NCBI GenBank assembly: GCA_038380795.1
Contig: CM076267.1
Location: 20,172,001-20,236,000, forward strand
Length of the DNA: 64,000 bases
Source: Pyrocephalus nanus
Lineage: Eukaryota; Chordata; Aves; Passeriformes; Tyrannidae
Direction of reading: 5' to 3'
The position numbers were made by a program, and so were the translations under genes. The notes below the pieces were generated by a model. It was not told where the DNA came from and did no database searches. It saw only the letters and a program-made list of their open reading frames with translations. This document shows, piece by piece, positions 1-13,600 of this stretch (position 1 is the first letter of the stretch; the number at the start of each line of letters is the position of its first letter).

Positions 1-1471
1 CTAGTCATTCTTGTGTCATGCTTTTGATACGCAGGTGTACATGAGTGTGCATTACACAATTATGAGGTGATGTTAAATACAAAAATACAGCATTAGTGTT
101 GATTTCCTCCCTTCTGTGCTACAGTTTGCTTCTAGGTTTTCTGGATGTTTTGCAGTTGATGCATTGTGCTTTTTCTTTCATTGTACATCTGGCTGCCACT
201 AGATGGTGATAGACGTGTGTACAATATTAACTGCATGTCAACGAAGATTGGGGTTCATTTTCATATGACCCTCAATAACTGTCTGGCAAATCAATAGTTA
301 CTAAAACAGTGTCATTTTGACTCTTCCTTGTGAGCGAGAGTATTGCATGGGGTTCTTTATAGCAGAGAAATTCACTGCCTGCATCAAACACCCCTCTCAT
401 TATGGCAGCAGCCTCCTGTGCTGAACTGCCATGGATTTTCAGAGGACAGTAGCTCTCCTAAAAGCAATTCTGCATGAGAACTGATGCTGTACTCAGAGTT
501 TTTGGGTTCTCCATCCAATATCTTTGCCTACTTAATCAGGGAGATAAAGGGTGTGGTTGAAGGTAGGGAGGAAGTGTTTTCTTTGGAAAAATTATCTTCT
601 AGGAAAGAAACAAAGAACCCTCATATTCTAGATCAAGAGACTGACTATGTATGTTCCTGAGCAGTCAGGAGAGGATCATTTAGTCCTAAGATGCTTTTCT
701 TTCAAGCCAATGAAGAATTCTTACCTTTGATTGTACCATAACCTAAAACTGCTTGCCCCAAAACCAGCACCATCAACTGTCATGTGAACAAAGCTGTGTC
801 AAGTGCAATGGCTTTGATACTTCAGAGCTGGTCCTAAGCCTTGAACCTTTCTGTCTGTGCACCTACAAAGTAGTACTGTAGACCATTAAACAACCAGATC
901 CCTGATATGTCTTGTTTATAGCTAAACATGTGCTGCATCACATCTGATAACTTTCTTAATGCACACAAAACTGTCACAGTTTTGTATTAAAATAAAAACT
1001 TCACATTTAAGTTGCACATTTCATTCACTACGTCTAAACATCTTAGAATTATTTCTAAGGTCTCCAGGTTCACTTTTTCCTTCTAATTGTTGTTTCACTC
1101 AGCAAATCTGGTTTTACTAGAGATTCATATCCATTGCCCTTCATCTCTCTATGTTTTAAGTTTTCAGTATAGTATGTAATGAAATAGAAGTTAGATCTCT
1201 GTTTACAGAAGTTTTAGAGAGATCAAGTTTGATACAAAACTTGAATGAAACATTTAATTCCTCAGGAAGTAATTCTGCATATGGGAAAACATCCACTTTG
1301 TTTTGTGGGTGTCTTTGTTTGAAGCAGCAAGGTTAGTTTCAACTAATTGTCCATGCTTCAGTTGTACATAAACTAGAGAAATTATTTTGGAGTTTTTTAT
1401 CACTACCTCAGTAAAGATGCAATTGGATTTTTTTACCTCTGTTAAATATAGATTTTCTTATTCTTTGCTAG
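1..1471 (+). other. UBR3: UBR3 intron (3' part; 5' end outside window)
   Basis: This is AT-rich sequence ending in the acceptor before the first visible exon. I see no exon in it; the upstream coding exon must lie outside the window because the first visible exon opens inside a codon. The only element noted is a CTCF-like match at 196-209. Confidence 0.8.
196..209 (+). promoter_or_regulatory. CTCF-like motif
   Basis: CCACTAGATGGTGA matches the CTCF core consensus CCASYAGRKGGCRS at 12 of 14 positions; the mismatches are T for C at position 12 and A at position 14. Such matches are common by chance, and occupancy cannot be judged from sequence. Confidence 0.3.
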
Positions 1472-1621
1472 AATCTCCAGATGTTGACATCGCCATGGAG
1501 GTGGCTACATCCGAGCAGCACGTTTCTGAGGCAATCTATGACTGTGTGATTTGTGGACAAAGCGGACCTTCGACTGAGGACAGACCTACAGGGCTAGTTG
1601 TACTATTACAAGCATCCTCAG
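1472..1621 (+). CDS. UBR3: UBR3 exon: RING first cysteine pair
   Basis: The exon is 150 nt. The acceptor is TTTGCTAG and the donor CAG|GTATGA. It opens with the last two bases of a Glu codon and ends with one base of a Val codon. The peptide contains the DCVICGQ motif, the first two zinc ligands of the RING-H2, after an acidic stretch ([10 protein letters not shown]), then a hydrophobic GLVVLLQ strand. It matches vertebrate UBR3 as I recall it almost residue for residue. Confidence 0.95.
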
Positions 1622-4600
1622 GTATGACTGTGAGACTTGCAGGAAAAGCAGTGTTTTTGCAGCTTTTAACTCTTTTGTGTAAGTACTGTTGTGTCTCATG
1701 AAGCCTGGAAACCCAGAGTCTCCTATTTTTTTGGTGGATGGTCTTCTCTGAGGCACAAGTGTAACTTAAAGATATTGAGGAAACTTTTAAATGTTTGGGG
1801 AAAAAAAACCAGAGTTCCATTCCCTCCTAGTTCCTGTTAGCTTTTGCAAATGCAGAGTGTATAGCAGACTTGCAGGAAAATAAGTATTAAAAGAAAATGA
1901 AAATTTAACAGCCGTCAGTTTGTCTATATGTAGATATGTGTTTGTGTGCATATGTATATATATAAATATATGTACTTTACGTACAAGTGCAAAAGCACAA
2001 CGTTCAGTATTTAGTTTCTTTAATATTTTTTTACTTTTTAGCACCAGCAAAGCACATTGCAACTACAAACCAGAATTACCTGATTTTTTTTTTCTTAATT
2101 ATTTAGCATATTGATATCCACTGCATTCCTTACTGCTGCTTTTGTTCATACAGTGTTGGGGCAGTGCCGCAACAGCACTGAGCCGAAGAGACTGCCGACT
2201 ACCGAGGAGGAGCAGATATATCCCTGGGACACCTGCGCAGCTCTGCACGACGTGAGGCTTTCAACTTTACAGAGATACTTCAAAGATGTAAGTTTTTCAT
2301 ATGAACAGTACTGCCACTTGTGAAAAATTTGTGTGAAAAGATAAATGAAATTACGAATTAGAGTTCTCCTAGATGCATTTCTACATTTAGTGAACACTTT
2401 TCCGTGTTGCAGTCGTTCTGAAGTGTTTACATTTTATAGGGTCCTTATTTTTAAGTAGTGTCTGGCTTTCCCCTAATTATATGTTCCAAAACCAGTTACA
2501 TATTACTTCACAAAGCCAAATTATAGCTTTTCATATTTAAGTTTGAGAGCCAGTTCTTGTTGGTTAACAGGACATGTGCAGTTGTAGACCTTTGTAGAAG
2601 TGCTGCCTATGGCTTTCCTTCCTAGGGCCTAAAGAGCTATGTAAGATAACGGCCAACTGTTCTGAGTAGTCATTCTGGGGGAGAAGGATATGGAACCTGT
2701 GACCTTAAATTACTTTCCATAGACTAGTCCCAGTGAGACACCAGCTTTTAGGTATATCTAAATAAATAATCACCTTTAGAAGCTTAAATATTGGCTTTAA
2801 GGAGGAAAAGGTGTGGCAGTTTTTGCTCTGACACAATGGCTAGCTTTTTTATGATGTCATCCACAGATAACTAAAATTTACCAACTGTGTAGCCAAGTCT
2901 TGCTTATGTAGATAAACATAGATTAAAATTCATAGTTGTTTTGATGCACTTTTAAAAATTGGGCGGTGTTTTCAGAAAAGTACCTTAGTCAAAGGCAAAT
3001 ATTATAAATTCCCTTTCTCTTTAAGGGAAAGCAGAAAATTCCCAACTCTTTAAGATGTAAGCAGAAAATGATTTTTGAACAAAAGATTATTTTTAGTTCA
3101 GAAAGAATCTGTGGACAAGCTCTTTTTCTTTTGACATTGATGATGTTGGTTTACTGTTTCAAATAGTTAATCAATGGTTTTTCCTGCTGACATGATAAAA
3201 ATATTGAATTAATACAGTGGCTTTATTTTTACGTGTTTGCATCCTACAAATGGAAGGAGTTCCAAGCAAAATGTTACCCAAAAACTTGATCTTACTGAAG
3301 TGTATATTTCTATTTGTGTGCAGTAACACCACCAACAGACTAGTCTAACATATACTGTAATGCAGTGAGCAGATACATCCTGCTTTCACAAATTCCAGTC
3401 CTGAATCAAACATTAGTTGAATTAGCTATTTTTGCTTTCAAGTTTCCAGGTCACTACTGTGCTAAAAAACAAATCTCTGCATGAAAGAACTAATCCTTAA
3501 ATTTCTTTTGACATAAAAATGGAAACATCTGTTAGTGTCTTGAGTGTCTTGTTCAGCTGAGCTAAGCAGTAAGTCCTTTTATTTATCAACTATGTCCTTC
3601 CCAGTAAATGTCCTTCCTCTAACAACAGATTACTGGAGGCAAGTGAGTAATTTCACCCCAGTGTAAAAATTTTAAGTTCGTTTATTTTGCTAAAAGAAAA
3701 AAAATTAACAAAAAATCCCATTCAAAAGCTACATGCTGTGTACAGATCAGGCAAAACAGATCACTTCTTTTCATATTGATTCCTTTTTGCACTTCCTTAG
3801 TTGAAATTGGATGCTTGCTGTCAGGGAGTAGAGTTCTTGACCATTAAAGGAAAAATCACTGAAAGCAATTATTTTTAATATGGAGAGGTATGGCTAAGGA
3901 TTAGGAAATAGAATTGCGTATACTGGATCGATAGGGCTGTGTTCAGAACGACGTAGTGCTCTGTAACCAATAGTTTGATACAGGTGTGTTCCATGCCAAG
4001 CCTGTGGTTTGCTTTGGAATCTCATTTGTTTCTGAACTCAAGAGTAATAGAGTAAAACCTTTCTGCTAAGACTGGTTTTGTTTTGTTTTTTTCTCTTTTT
4101 GCAACTGCTATGAGGTAGCCTCGTTAAATACATGCAGTAAATGATGATTTTCCTGAATCAAACATTTGTCCTGTGGTGCTTATCATGTGGCCTTAATATT
4201 TCACCAGCAGGAGAAAAACTTCCTTATTTTATGGCCTGAGAGGCTCATAGCACATTATGAATAATAAGTTGAGGCAAGGTAAACAGGAGCAGGTCTCAAA
4301 GCTAAAATTTGTAATTTTGTTTTGATTTCCTGCTCATATGGAGAAAAAAAGAAGAGATGGTAGGAGATCTTAGAAAGGAACTATTCAGGTTATTCATGAT
4401 TTTGCATTATACATTAAGACCATTTTAGTGTGAGTCTAGACTAAAAATTATTTTCCAATTCTGGTAGCCATAAATCTTTTTCTGTTCCTTAAATGTCTAA
4501 CCAGAATGTACATTTCAATCTATGCATGAAATTTTTGAGAAATGGAGATCTAATAATTAGACTGACTATAGTTAGATATTCTTTAAGAGAATTTTCCAGA

Positions 4601-7600
4601 CTTCCTTATCATAAGAGTGCCAGAGGTGCCTGTTTCTTCAGGCCATTGTTTTCTGGAAAAAAGTTACCAGTGAGGTAACTTTTTTAGACATTTGGACTGT
4701 AAGTGCAGTCCTTGAATAAGGCCAATGTTTTCTAAACAATCCTTTATGAAACTCAGTTCACTAAACAAATATTTGTTCTCATTTCCCACTATGATGAGTT
4801 TATATATAATGTTGTTGAACAACTCATTAAAAACCCTAAGTTAACTGAATTTTAGAATAGATTGGGCCTAAATTATATAACAGTGGTCTTGTTATTTTGG
4901 TTACCTACAAAACTGAATTAAATGTATTAGAACAGTGTCTTGCCCTTGTACATGGGATAACTTCTGCTATTGGAACAGATGTGAAGAGTTAGAGCCACCT
5001 TTATGCTGTAGTACAAGAGATTCTTTAATAAAATGGTTATTTTAAGTGATAAGAACTGCAGAAGTTGACCTGGTTGGCTCTTAGTTGGAAAGAATAGCAT
5101 GATGGCAGCCATGTAAGTTAGCATAAGTAAATACTTTAGAAAATGAGGTTTCCTTTATTTTTACAGCATGTCTTTTAATTAGCTAGCATGCAAATAAAAA
5201 TCTTGGTATCTTTTAAATCTTAAAATAAGTTTGGGTAAATACTTATATAGCTTTATATATGATCATTGTTGGTTTTGCTGTGTTTCAGAGTTCCTGTCTG
5301 CAAGCAGTGTCAATAGGCTGGGAAGGAGGTGTTTATGTACAAACATGTGGTCACACTTTACACATAGATTGTCACAAATCTTACATGGAATCTTTACGGG
5401 TAAGTAAAACTAAAGATCACGTTTGTTTATTTGGATCTGAACTGATCTCACTGAAATCAATTGAATTTATCATAGAGAGAGTACTTGTGTTTACATGAAT
5501 GGACAAGATGTTTTATTGTGTTTTCAAGAACTATGGATACTAAATCTCCTATTGCATCTTGACATTTCCAACAAAAGTACTTTGTTTTCAGTTATTTTGA
5601 TATATCAGAAAAAATACTTAGCCCATGTATTAGAATAAAGACTAAATTATGACTTCTTGTTGCATATGAAACTGCTTTTTTATTCAAGATTACTTTATGA
5701 GTTATTTCTGTAATTTTTTTTTCTTTCTAAGTTTTGTTGATTTCTTTCAATTTTCAGAAAAACTGTGAGCAATGACTTCTGTTTTTAGTATCAGCAGTGG
5801 TCTTACTGAAATTTAACCTCTAGAGCAATAGGAAGCTGTGCAATCTTGATTGGATCCCATGATGAATTGTTCTTTTCCATATTAATTTAAATTTGCTTTC
5901 AGCAGTAGTTGTCAAGATAAATGTAACATACTATAAAAATTATATAAAATAATATAGCAATAAAATCTGGACTTTCATGGTGGAGTTTCACTTTACAGAA
6001 TTTTGCAAAAGTAATTTTTTTGCATCACATAAACTCTGAAGTCACTGTTCTGGTGGATTCTCTATTAAACTTGAAATAAACTGTTACTCCACCTCATTGT
6101 TGAACATGTCTAAATTATTTAAGTCAACTTCTGATCCTAGCATGTTTTACTACTACCTAGATGAGTGCATAATAATTTTGACTATTTCCTAGCATTCTTA
6201 GTACTAAAATAATTTATATAGACTTGCGTTCATCAGGATCAAACATTTATTTTTACATAATACAGTCAGAGGTGAACATCCAGCAAGGTATGTAAAAGCC
6301 TCAGCATTCTGGGCTGATTGCACGAAGTTTAAATTACAGTCACTGTTTACTTAGCAATTGTCCCAGGAGTGGGAAACCATAGAGGCAACTCCTGAAACTG
6401 AAGCAAGGCTGCTGGCCAGTAACAGGAGTCCTGAGGACATGTCCTCACTTCCCAAACACATACTTCTGAATCCATTTTTGATCCTTCATATCATACAAGA
6501 AAGAATGAGGCTTTATCTCCTGCTGCCCTACAATGGCTATTTGATTAGGGTTTTTTTTTTTTTAAACCTCTACTTGGAGTCTTTTAGACTTGATGGAAAT
6601 AGCTAGAAAGAGACAACACACGTGAAAGGTTCAAAACACTCCATTGAGGTCTTTCTAGTTTATTATGGGGATATTGTTGACAATGAAAATTACTTAAAAA
6701 TTAGGAAAATTGAGATGGAGAATTGTAAGTCAGTCTCTAATGAAGATCTTTGCCAGTAAAATGAGGAACTATTCTAATAATTCTTTCTTTACAGTTTTTT
6801 GGTTTTACACTTAGAATTTTTTAGCTTTACCTCTGAAATATCAAAGTAAAAAAACTATAATATTTTGCAAATTTCAGCTACATCTTCTTTATTTTCTTTT
6901 AGAATGACCAAGTCCTCCAGGGTTTTTCGGTGGACAAAGGAGAATTTACGTGTCCCCTCTGTAGGCAGTTTGCTAACAGTGTTCTTCCTTGTTATCCTGG
7001 GAACAACGTGGAGAGAAGCGTTTGGCAAAGCCATAGTAACAAGTGTATGCAAGACCTTGTACAAGAGGTGGAAGATCTTCAAGAACAGCTGGGAACTTTC
7101 CCAGTAAGCATCAGTGTAAGGCAGAAAGATCCTTGTTAATTTGCCTCTACCTTTCAGTTTTTACATTATATTGCATTTGTGACCTCTTAGAAACTTGGCA
7201 ACCTGGGAAAGTTCATTCTTTTCTGATATGGAAGACAGCATTTTTTTCATTTCAAGAAATTTTAAATATTTAGGGTACTTACTTACTAAAATGAAACAGT
7301 TGAAAAACTGTGACAAAATGTGATTAATAGAATTTTTTATGGAGTACGTTTTCAGTTTTTTCCGTAGTGATTTCTGTAGAATGGAATCATGTAGTATAAA
7401 ATTAATTTATCATTTCTTTACAATGTAAACCCAACAATATTCTTCTAACTGGAAGCTATTTAAACAATATCTGTTAAGAACTTTTTAAGGTATGGATTAT
7501 TTGTTTTACAGAAAGAGCAGTTCACAGATGCTCACATGTTACAAAGCTTCATGAGGTCCTCTGAAAGGCAGAATAAGTTAGATCTTGTTAGCCTTCCAAT

Positions 7601-10600
7601 CTTGATGGAGATGCTTTGTGTTATTTTTGCGTGCTTGTACAGTGCAAATATACTTCAAAATAACACGAGCAGTGAGACTCTCGACCTTAGGAGCTGGACA
7701 AAACAGTTATGTTTTTATATTCAGAACAAATCACAATAACTTCCCAGAATATTTTAACACTTCTGTGAGACAGAATACTGGCTTTTAATGCATATTTTTT
7801 CATAACCTGCAAATGCATTTTACAGATATGAAAGTGCTACACTTTGCAATCAGCCACTGCATTTGTTGAGGTAAAATTAAGTAATGTTCTCTCGTGTCTT
7901 TGTTCATAGTCTGAAACCAATCTCAGTAAAGAAATGGAATCTGTAATGAAAGATATAAAAAGTACCACACAGAAGAAGTATACAGATTATAGTAAGAGTC
8001 CTGGATCACCTGACAATGATTTCCTGTTCATGTATTCTGTAGCCAGGTGGGTATGTTTCTGTTTTTTTATTTTTGTATTTCTCACTAATATTATTAGTCA
8101 CCAAATATTTTCTTTTTTTTCATAGAAGAAAACTATTTCATTCTCTACAAAAAGTACTCTTTGAAAACTTAGTACATCAAGGTTACATTTTTTGATCATA
8201 TGCAGGCGTATGCAAAATGATGCGCCTGTTACTTAATTTTCAGTATGTGCAGCAGTGGCATAAAACCTGGAGAAAGGAGTCAAAGTCTCCAAGAAAATCA
8301 AACAGTCCCCCCTTCCATCTGTAGCATTAATGCTAAGATGCTCTGAATGGTTAATCTATTCAGAGTTACTGTAATGGAAGGTTTTCCCAGAAGAAGTTGA
8401 AATACTCATTAAGCAAATAATTTTCCAGACTCTGACTCACTGAGGCCTTCAGGGAAGGTGCTGACTGCAGAGAAGCTGCAAGCACACAAGGGATACCATC
8501 CAGTAGCATTTTTCTGTTGCAGTTCCATAAACTCTGATTGCTGAGTGCCTTCAGTATATAAGCAGTGGAAATATTCAAGACTTGGCTCAGCAGGATTCCG
8601 GGTAATCAAATCTAAGGCTCAGCTTTTGACAGAAGGTTAGACTATCTAATCTCCAGAATTCTCTTCCAACTTAGATTATTGTATAATTCTATTAAAAGAA
8701 ATATCTGTATTCTTCAAGAATATTTTAACTGATTAAGAAGAGCAATTAAATTTTATACATAGCAAGTTAAAAGATTATATGTGTTTGATCAATGCAATTT
8801 AATACCCTTCCAAAAATACAAAGGACTCAAAATTAATGTTTTACATATAAAAATATGTAACTGTGCCATTTAAGGTACAAAAATGGTGCTACAGTGCATT
8901 TCTGGGTGTAATATTATATAATCTTTAAAACGCTAGCTAAACATATTTTTAAATGTCTCTCTGTATTATTTTTATATTTACATACAGAGCCCAAGATTTT
9001 TGTTTTCATTCCAAGAGTTAAAAATATTCAAACCAGAGCAGCATTTATTGCTGCTTGCCCTGCTGGGGAGAGAAATTTCACTGCTGTGATTAGAATATGC
9101 CACTTGTACTCATTGTGACCTCTTGTTAGGTTAGACTGGTGTCAGCAGTTTTTCATTTAGCCATGACTGAAGGATTTCAGGTGTTGGATCCAACCTTTCT
9201 TTATCATTACCATAACTCATAAGATCACTTGTGAGGGTGGCTGGCAGATCAGCTACAAAGTGGTTAATTTCTCTTGCGCCTTTCAATGCAGCAATCAAGG
9301 TTTATGTGGTTCTACTACATGATAATTGCATAAGAATTACAGGTTAAAAAAAAAATTCAACTTTAAAAAAGACATTTTAATACAACTTTGCAAACTGTAT
9401 TTATGGAAATAATATGTAAGTCAGCTGGTTGTCTTCCAAACTGAAAGAGATTTATTGGCATGATTTTAGGATGTGTTGTTTAATTTTAAGTATTCAAACA
9501 ATGGACTATCCACAATTAAAATTACATACAAAATTATATACTGAAGTAACTTTCCATCTGGAAGTTAGTCCTGTCATTCAAACTGTTTCTTATTTCCATC
9601 CAGTTCTTTCTGAGGTTATGATACCCTTCTGTTCCTTACCAACCAGGAACCTTGAGCATTTCTAGTTTCGTGTGTTCTGAAGCAGTTAATTGGTTTTGGT
9701 CAGACCATCTACAGCTGTTATTCAGTTTTTCCTGATATTTAACATACAGATAAAGTGGTCAAGATGATAAGCAGCCCCTGTTTAAATAAGCATTTGAATG
9801 CAGTGATATTTGTATTGACTCTATATATTTGCAAGTGAATTAAACACTCTTAATCTTCTTATAAGTTGTGTTCCATTTTCGATCAGAAAATGACATCATC
9901 TGCTGTCTTAAAATATGCTAGTTTACAGCTGGAGGCCAGCTTTGAAGTGGATTTCTGCATGCTGGAATGGGAATACTGCTGGTGAAACGAGATGTAGCCA
10001 GTTTGTTATAGCTTATCCTTTCTGCTTCAGGAAAACAGGAACTTGCTTTTTTCTTCATTTTTTTCTTACCCAGACAGATGCCACTGGTAGCAGAGAAAAA
10101 GAACTTACAAAGGAATTCTCTACGACATAGTGGGAGGGCTAGCCTCTCTCTGTTTTGCTGGCAGAAGGGGCATTCTGGGTCTTGGCATTCTGATTTGCAT
10201 GTACAGCTGGAAGAGCAGCTCCTTGGCTCCCTCCTGCTGCAGTGTTGCCTACAGTCTTACCTTGCTAAATTTCTACTCCTTTCTTATGCCCCCCTCCTCG
10301 TCTTTGCTGACGTTTTTGAGACTAGTGTAGTGTGTCATTCACAAATTCATACGTGCCTAGCTTTATTTTAATAGTTCTCATTCATGGCATTGCTCATTTG
10401 TGGCAGTATTTGGAGGACTGTTTCTCTATTGCATAGCTGTAGCTCTCGTGCTTTTCTTGGCTGTGCAAAGCATGGAATCCTAGAATAACCTGAATTGGAA
10501 GGGACTCCTTTCTGTCAGCCATGTATGGACTAACCCTGTAAGAGCCCTCTGTTTTTTTCCTTCTAGTCTGTGCCTCAGAATCTGTGTTTTTTCCACATAT

Positions 10601-13600
10601 ATGTTGCGTTTGTAAAGTGAGATGGGGAAAATGATAGTGCTTAATATGCTATTTCTGTCCCAATAGGAAGAGGGGGTCCATCCAAATATCTTCCCTTTTT
10701 GGAAAGGGCATTGCATTTTTACTTCCCCCTACTCATCCTCATGTGAATTCTGAGATAGATGCAGTCACCCTCCCCACCCCAATATGTTCCTTTAATACAA
10801 GCCCACAAGAAGGGATGAAGTAGGTCTGTTTTTAATCATGAGTCTGGACAGCTGAGCAAAATCCATCTTTCGGGTTTTTTTCTGTGAGTGAGGAAGATAA
10901 AGCCAGTGTTTTACAAAATTTGTTGCTCCAGTGAGTGACGCAAAGATTTTTAGATAAGGGAAACAGTCACTCACATAGATTTTCTATCTCCTCTCTTTCC
11001 TTCATGTTGAGGAGGCTGAGATAGCAAAGGATGCTTTCTGAGACCGCTGTGTGTTCCACGCTTCTATCAGATGCCCCCAGTTTTATTTCATTCCTTTTTT
11101 TCAGTAAAGGGCAGAGGGTACTCAGGTCCTCAAGGCAGAAAGGAGCTCAAATTAGGGAGGAGATAACACTTCAAGTCTCCTTCAAAAATGATTGCGGTCT
11201 GTACCTGATGTAGGATATTTTATGGTGGGTAAGTGTTCATTTTCACAGAAGGTGCTTTCTCTGCTGTGCACTTGTGTGCCAAAGTTCAGGTATGTCTTGG
11301 AAAAGATGTGTTGAAGGAAAAGGTTAATACATTTCCAAGAAAGCTGAGCTGAAAGGTGTTGTCTTTGAGAAGCTGGGGGCAAGGAAGAAGTGTGGGAGGT
11401 GAGAGTTGGTCTGATATATGTGAAAGGAGTATATGTTTCCAGAAATAACTCTCCTAATATTCCTTATAGCAAAAAATGCTGTATGATGCCTCATATGTAT
11501 CAACAAGAGGTTTTTTTTCAGAATTGGCCCTGAGGTTTGTTTTTTGAAATTGTACATATTTCTTGGGGAAAGGAAAATTTAAAATTCTAGATCTAGAAAA
11601 TTATTCTTAGATATTCAGGTAGTCTTTTCGATTGAAATCTTAAATGCCTTGGATTTAAGGGAAGACTGCCATTAATTTTGTTCTACAAATTAGTTATCAG
11701 AAGGTTTGTAGAAATAAAACATACTGATTTTCTTTATATTCCCATGATGAACTAGTACATGCTGATCTACAGTTGCTATTTTGTCCACTAATATGAAATC
11801 CCCATCCCTGCTTCCTTGCTGGTAGATTTTTAGAAGTTCAGTGAGCACTGCAAATCGCCTCAAGAGTGGAAAATTCCCCTGTCACACAGATGCCCTTATC
11901 AGCAGCAACCAGATGGAGCTCTGAGCAGGCACATTATCAATGTTAAATTGCCTTTTCTGAGTAGAGAGGATTAAAGCATTCCTTCAGAAATGGATGGCAT
12001 AAGCTGCAAACTTAGGGATAGTAATATTCAGAAATGTTGCTATTTTAAAAACATATGAAAGTATCTTAACAAACATTGCATATCAAAAGTGTGTTATTCT
12101 TTCAAGTTGATGGAGCTGAAAGTCTTAAAAAATAATTTGTTTTGATTAAAATAGCCATCCTGTAGTTTCTTCTTAAATATATGTCTGTGGGGGTGTGTGT
12201 TCCTAGCTTAGATATGCTATGTTCCTAAAATTCTAGAATAGATTTTAATAAGTATTCAGTTACATCATATTGAACCTAAAATTGTTTGATTTTTTGTTAA
12301 AGGACAAAATAAGTTTAGAGTGAACTTTGCAGTTTGGATTGAATTAGCGTAATAACATTTCAGAATAAAAGAATTATATTCCTTTATTTTAATTGAAGAA
12401 ATGTATGTTGACTTATTAAAACAAGCTCTGAGAGAATATAACATAAATTGTTTGCTCCAAATCTTGGGGGTAGAAGATAATGCAGCACTGAAGCATCCAA
12501 TTCCAAAATTAAACAAAGTTATCAAATTTGGCCTAAACCATTGGTGCCTAAGTATCAGATTACAATAATACTAAGAAAGAAAGCATCAGTGGGACGTGCA
12601 GAGATTTAGTGACACAACTCCTGTTTCATACTAATGAGCTGCAGTGAATGCCATTGTTTGATTCAGAATTAACCTCCAAGGCTTTTATTAACTAACTTAT
12701 CTCTAAAGGTCAGTGCTTTCATTATAATTTAGACTATGTTCATACTTGGTTAGTTGATGCCATATCCATTGTACTGTCTGTTTGTTTAAAGCCAAACAAA
12801 AGCCCTGCCAGTGAAGAGAACACTCTTTCAGATATATCTGATGGACTGAAATTTAGCCAATCTGTGTGTTTTCCAATTAGCACATAAATTCCCCCATTAT
12901 CAAGGAACCGTGTGTGCATACAGAAAAATGCTCAGAATTAACATTTTTTTAATGCTTCAGTCACAACTCAATGCAGATAATACAGTACTCACAACCACAT
13001 ATGGCTGTATCTTCATAAAGCTTGTTTTATTCCGAGCTGTATGTTGGCAGTGTCTCAAGCTCAAGATGAGTTCACAGGATGCTTTTATTTGGTGTATGCT
13101 GCGAGTTTGTCATGACTCAGTCATGTGTGTAGAAGCTTCAGTAATGCTGTTCCATTCAACACTGTTATGTTTTTGTTACAGAACAAACTTGGAACTTGAA
13201 CTGGTTCATCGGGGAGGAAATTTGTGTTCAGGAGGTGCAAGCACAGCTGGGAAAAGATCATGTTTAAGTAAGTTTTATGTTATTGAAAGAAATAGAAATT
13301 ATTAGAATATTGAATAAAAATGTCTAGTTCTTTCTGACATTTTCTAAGTTATGTCAACTTTTTCCTTTTAAAACTTTTTTTTCTGCCATAAGTAGTCTTT
13401 GTTTTTTTTTTGTTTCTGTTTGAGAAATCTGAAAACTAATTTGCACAAATTATTCATTAGAGCTGTTCATATCTTGTGAATATAATCTATTTAGAAATCA
13501 ATTGTCATAATATCCATGTAATATTTTTTTAATACGTTAACGTTTTCATGAGTAAAACTAGAAGTATTTTAAGGGTGAAGCACCTGGCTGTTGCTAGGAA

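Larger units (their letters stand above)
8047..13181 (+). other. UBR3: UBR3 intron, 5.1 kb, with CR1 fragments
   Basis: GTGGGT donor and TTACAG acceptor. It contains degenerate CR1 3' ends at 8635-8692 (plus) and 10472-10538 (minus) and a short inverted repeat at 8203-8228. The rest is unremarkable AT-rich sequence. Confidence 0.9.

Noticed and set aside
12910..13305. 131-codon continuous open frame around the 13182 exon
   Set aside because: Only 13182-13267 is coding; the remainder is intron that happens to be open, as homology and splice sites show.
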